DNA from: GCA-003244245 sp963822695
GTDB lineage: Bacteria; Actinomycetota; Actinomycetes; Mycobacteriales; Pseudonocardiaceae
Assembly: GCA_963822695.1 (NCBI GenBank)
Contig: CAWGJH010000022.1
Span: forward strand, 62,001 to 126,000
Length of the DNA stretch: 64,000 bases
Reading direction: 5' to 3'
A model generated the notes under the pieces. It was not told the DNA's origin, did not search any database, and saw only the letters and a program-made list of their open reading frames with translations. Shown in pieces: positions 8,781 through 18,175 of the stretch (position 1 is its first letter; each line of letters starts with the position of its first letter). Made by a program: the position numbers and the translations under genes.

Positions 8781-9302
8781 CTATGAGCTTGGCTGCGGGG
8801 TTCCGTTCGGCCAGACACAAGGCGAGGTGGCAGTGAGGTACATCTCGCCCCTGTCATTGGTCTTCGCGGCCATGCGAAAGCCGTCCGTATTGTTCTGAAC
8901 CCAGATGTAGGAAGCCTTGGGTCGTGCGTCTTCGAGCACCTGGAAATCGTGGCTGGTCCACCATTTTTTGAGCGCGTCCAAGTGCTGGTCGTATTGGTGT
9001 TGAGGTAGTCCATCGATCTGGTAATCCACGCTAGCGATCACGCGGCCTTTTGGGCCATTATCGGTTGGGTCGTCGCACGCATAGGTGTCCCTGAATGGGT
9101 TCGTCAGGCGACGCTGAGATGGCAGTACGGTGATCGCCTGTTGGATGTAGCCTTCGACGCGTCGCTCGGCGTCGTGTGCGGTCATGGTGTTGCGCATGGC
9201 TCCTCCTGGGTCGGTCCCGCACGCGGTGAGCACCAGGGCGGCAAGGACGACGAACAGCGCCGCGAGGGGCGCTCGTCTATCTGTGTCACGCTGGATAGTC
9301 AC
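8781..9302 (-). CDS. Putative secreted lipoprotein
   Basis: About 173 residues from GTG at 9302. The N-terminus is basic then hydrophobic (DRRAPLAALFVVLAALVLTAC) and ends in a lipobox LTAC with Cys at about residue 28, so it should be a membrane-anchored lipoprotein. The rest is soluble and unrecognised: WWTSHDFQVLEDARP and YIWVQNNTDGFRMAAKTN resemble small extracellular actinobacterial proteins with no assigned function. The start is placed at the GTG just before the signal sequence, 11 bases after the end of the upstream hydrolase gene. It is the last gene of a three-gene operon with a secretion-target protein and an alpha/beta hydrolase, which suggests a shared cell-envelope role. Confidence 0.75.
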   Translation of the reverse strand: MTIQRDTDRRAPLAALFVVLAALVLTACGTDPGGAMRNTMTAHDAERRVEGYIQQAITVLPSQRRLTNPFRDTYACDDPTDNGPKGRVIASVDYQIDGLPQHQYDQHLDALKKWWTSHDFQVLEDARPKASYIWVQNNTDGFRMAAKTNDRGEMYLTATSPCVWPNGTPQPSS

Positions 9303-9313
9303 GTCGAGACCTG

Positions 9314-10909
9314 TCAGTGGGTAGGTTTTCCAGCGATAACGCGGCCCATGTTGTCCAGCGCCGGGTTGTCGAAGGCCCAGTATTGGCTGTGCGCCGTGTC
9401 GCTGAGCCAAGGTATATACGACGGGATCCCGTCTCCCGGATCTGACCTGAAGGTCTGACCGCCGAATTCTGGATGCTCGGATGGGTTCGGTCCAAATGAC
9501 CCATCGGCGAGCCTAATGATATCGTGCGCGGCGGTGGTCGAGTGGATGTGACTGCCATTCTGGGTCGGGTCAACGCCGGTGAGGTGCAGGCCACCGGCGT
9601 CGATCACGCCGACCCCGGGACTGGCGACGAACACAACGTCGTTGGCGTTCAGACTGCCGTCACGGGCGGCGTAGCCGATCGTGGTAGTGCCGTAGCTGTG
9701 CCCGATCACCGTGTTGTGCGAGGGTGGACCGTCGTGGGTGGCACGTAGCCCGTCCTGAAAGCGCTGGAGATCCTTTTCTGCGCCGAGAGCGTATCTCTCG
9801 AACGCCGCATCGTGGATGACGTCTTGTGGTGCGTCGTAGCCGATCCAGGTGATGACCGACGTGGACGGTGAGCCGGCTTGGGACGCGGCATGGGCCATGC
9901 GATCAGCGCGGTCGAGAGCGTCGCTGCAGCTGGCGAGGTTGGAATAAGTGCCGGGTACGTAGGTGGCGACGTTGCTGGCCCTGTCGGGATCGCCCATCGC
10001 CATGATGGCGCGGCCGTTGCCATCGCTACTGATCTTGAGCAGGTACGGCTGCTGGTGTGCCGCGCTGGGGGTGGTTGCGAGGCGTTTTTCGATCGCGTCG
10101 ATTCCCCTGAGTTTACCGTCGATCTCATCGAGGCGCGCGCGGAGGTCGTCGTTGCCCTTCTGCGCCTTGAGACGGGATCTTTCTTCCAGGAGCTTGTCTT
10201 TCTGCTCCAGCAGCACGCTGCGATTGACGCGGTCGCGCACGGCGGCTGGGATCCCGTCCAGCCCACCGATCTCGGCACCGTGGGAGAACAACAGCGACTC
10301 CCGAGCGGCCGGGGACAGCGAGTCCCACCATGTCCGCACATCGGCTGGGGAGGCTTTGCTCGGGATCCGCTGGGATGGGGACATGACGGTCGGATCATTT
10401 GGGGCTGGGGCGAAGCCAGTGGTTTGCGCGGAGAGCTTGCGCAGGGCATCGGCGGCTCGTTCGTCCGCCTCCGTCGCCTGACGAACCAGGTCACAGATGA
10501 CATTGGTAAGCACCTCAGCGCGGAAGGTTGGGTCGGTTACTCCGCCTAGCGCCGCCAGGCCACCCGCGGTGACTGTGCCGTCCGGGTGGACTTCCAGGAG
10601 GTTGTCCCGTGCCACGTCCAACGCTTGCTGGAGCTTCTCCCGATTGTCGCCCAGGCACTGGCAGAAATCGTGGAGAGTTGGTCCGATCTTTCCCAACTGG
10701 CCGGCCGCGTCGTGAAGCTTCTTGCGCTCATCACCGAGAGCCGTCTTGGCGGCTTCCGCCGCAGTGCCCTCCCAATCAGCCAACGCGGCAAGGTGCATGT
10801 CCACCTCGTTGCCGCGGTAGGCTACCTGCCCAGCCAGCTGCTGCCAGCGCTGCCCGGAAAGGCCGAAGGCCGCCGGCTCACAGTCGCGCAGCTCCACAAA
10901 CGACACCAT
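9314..10909 (-). CDS. DUF1023-type alpha/beta hydrolase with WXG-like helical N-terminus
   Basis: About 531 residues from ATG at 10909. The N-terminal 200 residues are helical (FGLSGQRWQQLAGQVAYRG, then LHDAAGQLGKIGPTLHDF) and look like the ESX/WXG100-type helical hairpin often fused to actinobacterial hydrolases. A charged coiled-coil stretch (LLEERSRLKAQKGNDDLRARL) follows. The C-terminal catalytic domain has the nucleophile elbow VIGHSYGTTTIG, where Ser is the predicted nucleophile, and the preceding YLLKISSDGNGRAIMAMGDPD of DUF1023 proteins. It follows an EspC-like gene by 11 bases and precedes the lipoprotein gene by 11 bases. A type VII secreted or envelope hydrolase is inferred; the substrate is unknown. 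Confidence 0.8.
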   Translation of the reverse strand: MVSFVELRDCEPAAFGLSGQRWQQLAGQVAYRGNEVDMHLAALADWEGTAAEAAKTALGDERKKLHDAAGQLGKIGPTLHDFCQCLGDNREKLQQALDVARDNLLEVHPDGTVTAGGLAALGGVTDPTFRAEVLTNVICDLVRQATEADERAADALRKLSAQTTGFAPAPNDPTVMSPSQRIPSKASPADVRTWWDSLSPAARESLLFSHGAEIGGLDGIPAAVRDRVNRSVLLEQKDKLLEERSRLKAQKGNDDLRARLDEIDGKLRGIDAIEKRLATTPSAAHQQPYLLKISSDGNGRAIMAMGDPDRASNVATYVPGTYSNLASCSDALDRADRMAHAASQAGSPSTSVITWIGYDAPQDVIHDAAFERYALGAEKDLQRFQDGLRATHDGPPSHNTVIGHSYGTTTIGYAARDGSLNANDVVFVASPGVGVIDAGGLHLTGVDPTQNGSHIHSTTAAHDIIRLADGSFGPNPSEHPEFGGQTFRSDPGDGIPSYIPWLSDTAHSQYWAFDNPALDNMGRVIAGKPTH

Positions 10910-10920
10910 TCGCCCAAGCC

Positions 10921-11232
10921 CTATTTCGGCCCGAAACGCTGATGATTGGTGTGCTCGGTGCTGCCGTAGGTGACGGCGCTGAGCGTGATGTTGTCGCCAG
11001 CCACGGCAATCTTGGTTCCGAACACGGTCAAGGCTTGCTCCCAACTCGACTCGCAATCAGCCATGGCCTGTGCCACGGAAAACCCGTGGTTCGCGCTCGC
11101 CACGCCCTCCTGCGAGCCGGCCAGCTCTCGGATGTTGCTGTGCAGTGCATCCGCGGTCGTGAGGAGGTCATGACCGGCCGAGCGCAAGGCGTCCGGGGTG
11201 ACCGCCAGCTTTCCGGCGGGCGAGTCGACCAT
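10921..11232 (-). CDS. EspC/WXG100-like type VII secretion target
   Basis: A 103-residue helical protein: VTPDALRSAGHDLLTTADALHSNIRELA, then SVAQAMADCESSWEQALTVFGTKIAVAGDNI. The pattern, two helices separated by a short turn with a C-terminal ALxxxGxxIxxxxxNI segment, matches the ESX secretion-associated EspC/DUF2580 group. There is no canonical WxG at the turn, and SSW lies in the second helix. First gene of the operon with the DUF1023 hydrolase and lipoprotein; such pairs often encode a chaperone-like partner plus effector exported together. No ESX ATPase or channel gene is in this window. Confidence 0.75.
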   Translation of the reverse strand: MVDSPAGKLAVTPDALRSAGHDLLTTADALHSNIRELAGSQEGVASANHGFSVAQAMADCESSWEQALTVFGTKIAVAGDNITLSAVTYGSTEHTNHQRFGPK

Positions 11233-11419
11233 GCGTCCCCCACTCTTTGGTGCCGATAATGGGTATGTGAGACGACGTCTCTCGGGCGGAGCGGATCTTG
11301 CGTCGCTGACCCCGGGAAATCTACTGGCTGCCGGTGATCACGCGGTACCGCGGGCTCGCAACCGTCTCGCTTGCCTCCGCCTACCGCACTGTCTGACCAG
11401 GCGCGCTACCGTGCATACC

Positions 11420-12091
11420 GTGGCACATCAGCCGATGATCGCGCCGTCCCTGCTGTCTGCCGACTTCGCCCGGCTCGCCGACGAGGCCAACGCGGTCTCG
11501 GGCGCCGACTGGTTGCATGTCGATGTGATGGACGGGCACTTCGTGCCCAACCTCACCCTGGGCCTTCCCGTGGTGCAGAGCCTGATGAAGTACACCGACA
11601 TCCCGGTGGACTGCCACCTCATGATCGACAATCCGGATCGGTGGGCGATCGGGTACGCCGAGGCGGGCTGCTACAACGTCACCGTGCACGCCGAAGCCGC
11701 GCGGGACCCGGTGAAGCTGGCGAAGGACCTGCGCGCGGTCGGGGCCAAGGCCGGCCTGTCGGTCAAACCCAAGACCCCGCTGGAACCCTGGGTGGAGGTG
11801 CTGCGGCACTACGACACGCTGCTGGTGATGAGCGTGGAGCCCGGCTTCGGTGGGCAGTCGTTCATAGCCGAGGTGCTGGACAAGGTGCGCACCGCGCGGC
11901 GGTTGGTGGACACCGGGCACCTGACCGTGCTGGTGGAGATCGATGGGGGGATCAACGCCGACACCATCGAAGCCGCCGCGGAGGCCGGGGTGGACTGCTT
12001 TGTCGCCGGCTCCGCGGTGTACGGGGCGGACGACCCGGCGCGGGCTGTCGAGTCGCTACGGGCACAGGCTCGCGCGTGCGGCGGCCGGTGA
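11420..12091 (+). CDS. rpe: Ribulose-phosphate 3-epimerase
   Basis: Interconverts ribulose-5-P and xylulose-5-P in the pentose phosphate pathway. TIM barrel with IAPSLLSADFARL at the start, HVDVMDGHFVPNLTLG (metal-binding His and Asp), DCHLMI, VMSVEPGFGGQSFI and EIDGGINADTI, all diagnostic. About 223 residues, normal length. GTG at 11420 is preferred, with GTG at 11411 possible; the longer upstream reading crosses the divergent ESX-like promoter region. The riboflavin genes follow after 26 bases. Its product feeds the ribulose-5-P used by RibBA, so the linkage is metabolic as well as positional. Confidence 0.94.
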   Translation: MAHQPMIAPSLLSADFARLADEANAVSGADWLHVDVMDGHFVPNLTLGLPVVQSLMKYTDIPVDCHLMIDNPDRWAIGYAEAGCYNVTVHAEAARDPVKLAKDLRAVGAKAGLSVKPKTPLEPWVEVLRHYDTLLVMSVEPGFGGQSFIAEVLDKVRTARRLVDTGHLTVLVEIDGGINADTIEAAAEAGVDCFVAGSAVYGADDPARAVESLRAQARACGGR

Positions 12092-12117
12092 GGCGCAGCG
12101 CCCAGGAAGGCTGAGCC

Positions 12118-12759
12118 GTGTTCACCGGCATCGTCGAGGAACTGGGGGAACTCATCGGCCGGGACGAGCGGCCCGACGCGGCGCTCTTGGCCATCCGTGG
12201 GCCACTGGCCAGCTCCGATGCGCGGCGCGGTGATTCGATCGCGGTCAATGGGGTGTGCCTGACCGTGGTGGACGTCGATGGTGAAGTGTTCACCGTCGAC
12301 GTGATCGGTGAGACGCTGCGTCGCTCTAGCCTGGGCCCGGCCCGACCCGGGGACCGGCTGAACCTGGAGCGAGCGGCGAAGCTCGGGCACCGGCTGGGCG
12401 GGCACCTGGTGCAGGGTCACGTCGATGGCACCGGCACTCTGCTGTCCCGTACCGCGCCGCGGGAGGCGGCCCCATGGGAGCTGGTCCGGATCGGGATGCC
12501 TACCGGTCTGGCCCGCTACGTGGTGGAGAAGGGATCCATCGCCGTGGACGGGATATCTCTCACCGTGATCGAGGCAGGTATCAACGACTTCTCCGTGGGG
12601 CTCATTCCTACCACACGAGAGCTGACCACCTTGGGCCTGCGACGCCTTGGCGAGTTGGTGAACCTTGAGGTCGACGTGATCGCGAAGTATGTCGAGCGGT
12701 TGGTTCGACCACATCTCGCCCCCGGCGATGGCGGTCTGCGGGATGATGCTCGCGGATGA
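12118..12759 (+). CDS. ribE: Riboflavin synthase (alpha chain)
   Basis: Dismutates two 6,7-dimethyl-8-ribityllumazine molecules to riboflavin. Starts MFTGIVEELGE, the invariant family N-terminus. Two lumazine-binding barrels repeat the theme: AVNGVCLTVVDVDGEVFTVDV in the first and AVDGISLTVIEAGINDFSVGL in the second, with GGHLVQGHVDGTG between. 213 residues, full length. In many actinomycetes ribD lies between rpe and this gene; here it is missing and the gap is only 26 bases, so deaminase/reductase function must be encoded elsewhere. Confidence 0.95.
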   Translation: MFTGIVEELGELIGRDERPDAALLAIRGPLASSDARRGDSIAVNGVCLTVVDVDGEVFTVDVIGETLRRSSLGPARPGDRLNLERAAKLGHRLGGHLVQGHVDGTGTLLSRTAPREAAPWELVRIGMPTGLARYVVEKGSIAVDGISLTVIEAGINDFSVGLIPTTRELTTLGLRRLGELVNLEVDVIAKYVERLVRPHLAPGDGGLRDDARG

Positions 12760-12792
12760 CGCTGGGGGATGACGCTGGGGGAGGAGGACCCG

Positions 12793-14052
12793 ATGGCCCA
12801 GAGCGCCTTTGCCGGCATCGAGCGGGCGATCGCCGACGTAGCGGCTGGGCGTCCGGTGATTGTGGTGGACGATGAGGATCGGGAGAACGAAGGTGATCTG
12901 ATCTTCGCCGCGGCGTGGGCTACTCCCGAGTTGCTGGCGTTCACGATCCGGTACACCTCGGGGTACGTGTGTGTGGCGCTGACCGGGGAGGACTGCGACC
13001 GGTTGGACCTACCACCGATGTTCCACACCAATCAGGACAAGCGGGGCACCGCCTACACCGTGACGGTGGACGCCCGCGAGGGCGTCACGACCGGGATCTC
13101 GGCGGCGGACCGGGCCCACACCATCCGACTGCTGGCCGACCCGGCCGCCACATCGGTCGACTTCGCCCGCCCCGGTCATGTCGTGCCCCTACGGGCTCGG
13201 GACGGCGGGGTGCTGCGCCGCCCTGGGCACACCGAAGCCGGGGTGGACCTGGCCCGGCTGGCCGGGTTGCCGCCGGCCGGGGCGCTGTGCGAGATCGTCT
13301 CGGTGAAGGATCCCGGCGAGATGGCCCGTCGCGAGGAACTGGAGGTCTTCGCCGCCGAGCATGACCTGAGGTTGATCACCATCGCGGATCTCATCGCCTA
13401 CCGGCGGCGGTTCGAAAAGCAAGTGGAGCGAGTCGCGCAGGCCCGAATCCCCACCGCGCACGGGGAGTTCACCGCGATCGGGTTCGACTCGCTGCTCGAT
13501 GGAGTCGAGCACATCGCGCTGGTCGTTGGAGAGATCGGGGATGGGGCCGACGTGCTGGTACGGGTGCACTCGGAATGCCTCACCGGAGACGTGTTCGGCT
13601 CGCTGCGCTGCGACTGCGGCCCACAACTGGACGCCGCACTAGCCGCCGTCGCCACCGAGGGCCGCGGGGTGGTGCTCTACGTACGTGGCCACGAAGGCCG
13701 GGGCATCGGATTGATGCACAAGCTGCAGGCCTACCAACTACAAGACGCCGGCGCCGACACCGTGGACGCCAACCTCGCCCTAGGCATGCCCGCCGACGCC
13801 CGCGACTACGGCACCGGAGCCCAGATCCTCGTCGACCTGGGAGTGCGCTCCATGCGGCTACTCACCAACAACCCGACCAAACGAGCCGGCCTGGAAGGCT
13901 ACGGCCTCACCATCACCGAGAGGATCCCGCTACCTATCCGACCCAACCCGGAAAACCTGCGATACCTCCGCACCAAGCGCGACCGGATGGGCCACGACCT
14001 CGACGGCCTGGACCCCGCTACCGTGGTTCCCATCGAGCGAGCGTGGCCATGA
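12793..14052 (+). CDS. ribBA: RibBA, DHBP synthase / GTP cyclohydrolase II fusion
   Basis: Makes both riboflavin precursors. N-terminal half: 3,4-dihydroxy-2-butanone-4-P synthase with DDEDRENEGDL (about residues 26-36) and RPGHTEAGVDLARLAG. C-terminal half: GTP cyclohydrolase II with the zinc site CLTGDVFGSLRCDCG and EGRGIGL. ATG at 12793 is chosen because GAGGAGG lies 6 bases upstream; the reading before it is a degenerate duplication of GATGACGCTGGGGGA (near 12753-12783). About 419 residues. The stop overlaps the ribH start as ATGA, giving coupled translation. Confidence 0.94.
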   Translation: MAQSAFAGIERAIADVAAGRPVIVVDDEDRENEGDLIFAAAWATPELLAFTIRYTSGYVCVALTGEDCDRLDLPPMFHTNQDKRGTAYTVTVDAREGVTTGISAADRAHTIRLLADPAATSVDFARPGHVVPLRARDGGVLRRPGHTEAGVDLARLAGLPPAGALCEIVSVKDPGEMARREELEVFAAEHDLRLITIADLIAYRRRFEKQVERVAQARIPTAHGEFTAIGFDSLLDGVEHIALVVGEIGDGADVLVRVHSECLTGDVFGSLRCDCGPQLDAALAAVATEGRGVVLYVRGHEGRGIGLMHKLQAYQLQDAGADTVDANLALGMPADARDYGTGAQILVDLGVRSMRLLTNNPTKRAGLEGYGLTITERIPLPIRPNPENLRYLRTKRDRMGHDLDGLDPATVVPIERAWP

Positions 14053-14540
14053 GTGGGACCGGCCAGCCCGCGCTGGAGGTACCGCGCTGCGCGGAGCTGC
14101 GGCTGGGCATCGCCGTGACTCGCTGGCACCCGCACATCACCACGGCACTGCTGGACCGGGCGAGTGCCGCCGCCGCTGAGGCCGGGATCGCCGAGCCGAC
14201 GGTGGTGCGGGTGCCGGGTGCCTTCGAACTACCCGTGGTGTGCCAGGAACTGGCCCGCCAGCACGACGCCGTGCTCGCGCTCGGAGTGGTGATCCGTGGG
14301 GGTACCCCACACTTCGAGTACGTCTGCGACGCGGTCACCGCCGGGCTCACCAGGGTCGCGCTGGACGAGGGGATCGCGGTCGGCAACGGCGTGCTCACCT
14401 GCGATACCGAGGAGCAGGCCCTGGACCGCTGTGGGCTGCCCACCGCCACGGAGGACAAGGGTTTTCAGGCCTGCGTCGCCGCATTGCAGACGGCTCTGGT
14501 GCTGCGTGAGCTGCGCCGGGTCCGGGGGGACGCGACGTGA
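14049..14540 (+). CDS. ribH: 6,7-dimethyl-8-ribityllumazine synthase
   Basis: Condenses the RibBA product with the pyrimidine intermediate; family members form 60-mer or pentameric shells. The 163-residue protein has the active-site segments RVPGAFELPVV, ALGVVIRGGTPHFEYVCDAVT and GNGVLTCDTEEQALDRCG, including the His that acts in catalysis (PHFEYV). Starts at the ATG of the ATGA overlapping ribBA and ends in a GTGA that starts the PH-domain gene. Together with ribE it completes the last two steps of riboflavin synthesis. Confidence 0.95.
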   Translation: MSGTGQPALEVPRCAELRLGIAVTRWHPHITTALLDRASAAAAEAGIAEPTVVRVPGAFELPVVCQELARQHDAVLALGVVIRGGTPHFEYVCDAVTAGLTRVALDEGIAVGNGVLTCDTEEQALDRCGLPTATEDKGFQACVAALQTALVLRELRRVRGDAT

Positions 14541-15001
14541 CCCCCACGGTGTTCGAGGCCCGGCCGCGCAAGGCCCGTCGTATCGCGATCGCCGCCGCGG
14601 CGTTGTTGGTCGCGGTGTTCGCGGCGGTCGCGGCGCTGCTGCGGCGCACACCGACCGGTGTCTACTTCCGGCTCTCTGACCAGGTCGCCATGATGCTGCT
14701 GGGGCTGTTGCTGGCCGGTGCCGCTCTGCTGTTCGCCCGGCCCCGGGTGCGCGCCGCCGCCGAGGGTGTGGAGGTACGTAACCTGCTGGGAACCCGCACG
14801 ATCCCCTGGGAACTGGTGCTCCGGGTGTCCTTCCCCGACGGCGCCCCGTGGGCTCGCCTTGAGCTGCCCGACGATGAGTACATCGCGGTGATGGCAATCC
14901 AGTCCGCCGATGGTCGACATGCGGTGCAGGCCATCCGCGCCCTGCGCGCCGTGCACGCCGAACACACCGCACCACGCGAGACCCCAGGTCAGGATCTGTA
15001 A
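14537..15001 (+). CDS. PH-domain membrane protein
   Basis: 154 residues. Two transmembrane helices (about 17-36, IAIAAAALLVAVFAAVAALL, and about 50-66, around MMLLGLLLAGAALLFA) precede a soluble beta-rich domain of the bacterial PH type (VEVRNLLGTRTIPWELVLRV ... WARLELPDDEYIAVMAIQ). GTG start overlaps the ribH stop. Proteins of this kind commonly close riboflavin operons in actinomycetes and are sometimes annotated as ribH-linked PH-domain proteins; function unknown. Its last two thirds are duplicated at 19227-19563. Confidence 0.85.
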   Translation: MTPTVFEARPRKARRIAIAAAALLVAVFAAVAALLRRTPTGVYFRLSDQVAMMLLGLLLAGAALLFARPRVRAAAEGVEVRNLLGTRTIPWELVLRVSFPDGAPWARLELPDDEYIAVMAIQSADGRHAVQAIRALRAVHAEHTAPRETPGQDL

Positions 15002-15037
15002 CCCACTCGGATTTCACCCGGGCTGACCGTGGATTGA
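14701..15037 (+). repeat. Long direct repeat, copy 1 (3' part of PH gene plus 36 bases)
   Basis: 337 bases that recur at 19227-19563 in the same orientation at an offset of 4526, with roughly 5-7% substitutions and no visible indels. The repeat begins at GGGGCTGTTGCTGGCC and extends past the stop codon to GTGGA[TC]TGA. Sequence after each copy is unrelated. Confidence 0.9.
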
Positions 15038-15087
15038 GAAGAAGGGGTGTCGCGCGGCGGGGCGGAGTGGCTGGGCAGTGACCGGGC

Positions 15088-17778
15088 TCATGGTTGTCGG
15101 CACGCTGGATCGTCGTTGGGATGGGCTCGGCCGCAATGGAAGACCTCGACGGGTCGAGCCTGTACGTCAGGAATCTTCGCCACATACAGTAAGGACATCA
15201 ATTTATCGGTCGGCTCGCCCGAGTCTCCGTCGAATTCGATCATTCCTGACACGCCTTCGAAGGGGTTTTCGTGAACTTGCTCGATTATCTTCGCGTGCAC
15301 GGCGATGGGAAGGATCGAACGCGGATCCCACTCCTGCGGAGAATTACCACGAAGTTCTTGGCCTAGACCTTCGACAGCTCGGAGTAGCATCATTGCTGAG
15401 TCGTATGTCAGTGAAAGTCGATCGCCGACTGGCTCGTTGCCTGGTCCGCAGCGCGGCGGTTGGAGCAGTCCTGGTTGCTGAATCAACCGGAGGAATCTAT
15501 CGCGTACCGGGTCGTTGCCGTTGGCCTGGGTGGCCCGAAGGTATTCGCAGTAGCCAAGCGTCGCATTTGCCGCATAGGTCACCGGTATGGTGCCAGATGC
15601 GCTCCTGCGCAGCGTCGGGTTCTCCATGTAACGTTCCACGGAGTCATCTGCTATCACATGCAAAGGTCGATTGGAGCCACACTCATTATCGAGCGCGTTC
15701 AAGAAGCTCGGAAATTCTGTCCACCGGCCGGCGAAAATTACCATTCCTTGATAGCCGCACACATCACGACTCAGTGAGCCGTCGAACTTCCCTCTATTGT
15801 CAACCTTGATTCCAAAATCTCTCGGCAGTTCCCCCATTAGGTCGTCGGCCAGTGTTTTAACGTAGAGGTCTCGCGCGAGATTCGACCTCACGCCAACGGT
15901 CCAGTAAAGCTGCGCGTCGGACACCTTCAGTACCTGCTTGGAGTACTCGCCGATCATCCTCGCATGTTCTCTATTCGGCGCAGAAAGCTGAAGGTAGAGT
16001 CGCGAGTTTCTGTCGAGGTAATCCGCAGTCAGGGTTGGTCCAATGAGTGGAAGTCCGATCTCATTGAGCTTCCCCAGTGCCTCCGCGGTGTTTGTACGAC
16101 TTTCGTCCAAGCCAATCACGCCCACTATTTTGGGATCTTCGGCGGCCAGGCTGGCAATCATATCAACGGCCTGACTGGCGTGCTCCATCTGAAATCCGCC
16201 GTTAGTGATCACGATATTCAGCAATGGAATTTCGGCCGAGCTGGCTGGTTCCTGAATGCCGTCGTACTGTGCGACCGCGAGCCCCTCCAGTTCTTCGCGT
16301 TCGGCGGCGTAGGCCTCTTCGTTTTCATCGGCTTGTCGGCCGGTAAGCTCGCCAAAATAGACAACCGTAATATACGGGCGAATTCGGTCACCTTTTTCCC
16401 AGCGATCGCGTACTGTTCTGTTCTGCTCGAATATCGTGTCCTGGATGTGGCGTAGCCTTTCCTGGCCTGGCTCGTCATTGAACCGGAAATAGCTGCTGTC
16501 GCTGTAGCCGATACATTGTCCGTCGATGCTGCGAACCTTGACTTGTCCGAGGAACGGGATGTGCGGGCATCCTGGCCCGCCGGCATACCCCAACCAGACC
16601 CATCCGGCCGCAGGGAGGATGAGTACGACGATGATAAGGGCTCCCACGATGCTTCGTCGAGCTAACCGCGGCGCCGGGGCAGCGCCGATCGGTTCCCTAG
16701 AGTTTTGATCTGAGTCTCCGGAGTCGGTCACCGAAATCGGTAAATACCAGGCTGTTTCGACGCGGGCGCGACGACTCCCAGGCAATTTTTTCGCCCATTT
16801 TTGGTAATCCTCATCGGTGTACGCAGGATCGTTACTTGGGAGTTTCCCCGGATCGGACCCTACGATGTTATCCTTGGTCGGTGCTTGTGGCGCCTGATCG
16901 CTGGCGCATACCACCAGTAGCGGGTCGCTTCGTCCGGTCTCATTACGCACGTCATTGACGAGTTGCATCAGTCGGTAACCGGCGGAGCCCTCCACGGCGT
17001 TATTGATCAACGTCACCGGGTACGCTGTCCGGCGCCAACCTTCGAGCCGTCCCGGTCAACGCAAGTACGCTTGTCGAAGATCTTGCAGAAACGAATTCAC
17101 CAGCAACTTGTCAACCTGATCGATGTCCTCGGACTGCTGAGCACCCACAGCGAGTCGCTCGGCGAAGCCGAGGAAGCTCACCGACTGTTCTGGCGCCAGG
17201 TACTGCTGACGCATGAACCACCGGTATCGGCGCCCGAAACCGGGAATTCTGCCTGATACCGCAGCGCGAAAAATGATCTCCGGCACCGCTCGCCGAATCA
17301 ACCATATCAGAAGCCTGTACCGTGGTCCCAAGTCCAGTGCGTTGCTGTCGGGGTTGTCGTTGTCACGTCGAAACGGTCGATGGCGCCCGCGAAGAAGCGC
17401 GACAACCACTCTGGCGCGATCACCAGGCGCTTCCCTGGAGAGATCCTGTTCTATCAGCCAGTCGACCAACTCGAAGTGCCTAAACGACAGCCGTTCGCCA
17501 CCGAACCGCGGTGCGGCCAACTGTGCGCAGAGCGTGCGCAGTAGCTGGCGAATTTCATGCGGCGCATCCTTTTCCGTCATATCTACGTGAGCATGCGGTA
17601 CTCGGTATCGAGCTGGTAGTCCCAGTCTCTTCACTAGCGCATTAAGAACAAGCGTGCCACCACCCAAGCCGCTCAGCCAAATCAGCGGAAGGCGACGATC
17701 TGCGCGGGCTGGGCGCCGGAGCAATTGGGAAATAAGGGCGAGAATGCGGGCCTGAGAACGTTCGGGCGGTTGGTCCAT
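15088..17778 (-). pseudogene. Degenerate-P-loop NTPase / membrane / periplasmic-binding receptor fusion, interrupted by an in-frame TGA
   Basis: One 896-codon frame from 17778 down to 15088, broken by a single TGA at 17058-17056. Before it, about 240 residues resemble actinobacterial predicted NTPases, but the P-loop reads SGLGGGTLVLNAL with no Lys. The frame continues through the stop (PGRLEGWRRTAYPVTLINNAVEG), a segment expected inside such an NTPase (the Walker B-like region). One helix follows at about residues 373-395 (IVGALIIVVLILPAAGWVW). The remaining 490 residues look like a type 1 periplasmic-binding fold (IVGVIGLDESRTNT, GLPLIGPTLTADYL, VIFAGRWTEF). Base composition is clearly less GC-rich than flanking genes, which suggests transfer. 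A sensor coupling an outside ligand to a cytosolic NTPase module is inferred. Restart at GTG 17016 is possible. It could also be a sequencing error. Confidence 0.7.
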
Positions 17779-18175
17779 TATCTAGAGTTTTTTCGATGTG
17801 GCGAGGGGCCGCCTCGCTGTCGTCTCGTGACCCTGTGTAACACCGACGTAGTAGCTACCGACGCTGTCAACTACGATGAGTAGCCATCTATTCCGCATTT
17901 TTTGCACGTGTTGCTCCATTTGAGGAAACCATCAGGGTGGTGGTCGGGTCGCGAGTGTAGCCCAGGGTAGTAGGCGCTGGAGTTGCCAGTACCACCCAGT
18001 ACCACGTCGCTGGAAAGCCAGACCGCCTACGTCATCGCCCCGGAGGTCGCCGAGATCGACTGCTCCAACGGTTGGGAGGTCGTGGGTGCGGCCGTGGCCC
18101 ACGTCCGGAAGGTGCGGTTCAGTCTCCCACTGATCGACAACGATGATAAGAAGTGAGGCTTGCTGACGATCGACG
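17779..18175. other. Gap without a convincing gene; small relic of a monooxygenase reading
   Basis: About 400 bases between two broken minus-strand genes. 17779-17935 is relatively AT-rich and probably held the promoter of the NTPase-receptor gene. On the plus strand, about 18009-18158 reads LESQTAYVIAPEVAEID and ends at a stop in KK-TGA. LESQTAYVI also occurs in the monooxygenase relic at about 27160, so this may be a fragment of the same kind of gene. No other support for coding. Confidence 0.35.

Noticed and set aside
12745..12792. Longer RibBA N-terminus from 12769
   Set aside because: It consists of a degenerate repeat of GATGACGCTGGGGGA, and GAGGAGG fits the ATG at 12793.
17056..17058. 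Recoding of TGA (selenocysteine or Trp) in the receptor-NTPase gene
   Set aside because: No Cys/Sec context or SECIS-like hairpin noted, and TGA ends many intact genes here. Nonsense mutation is simpler, and the same is seen in other decayed genes.
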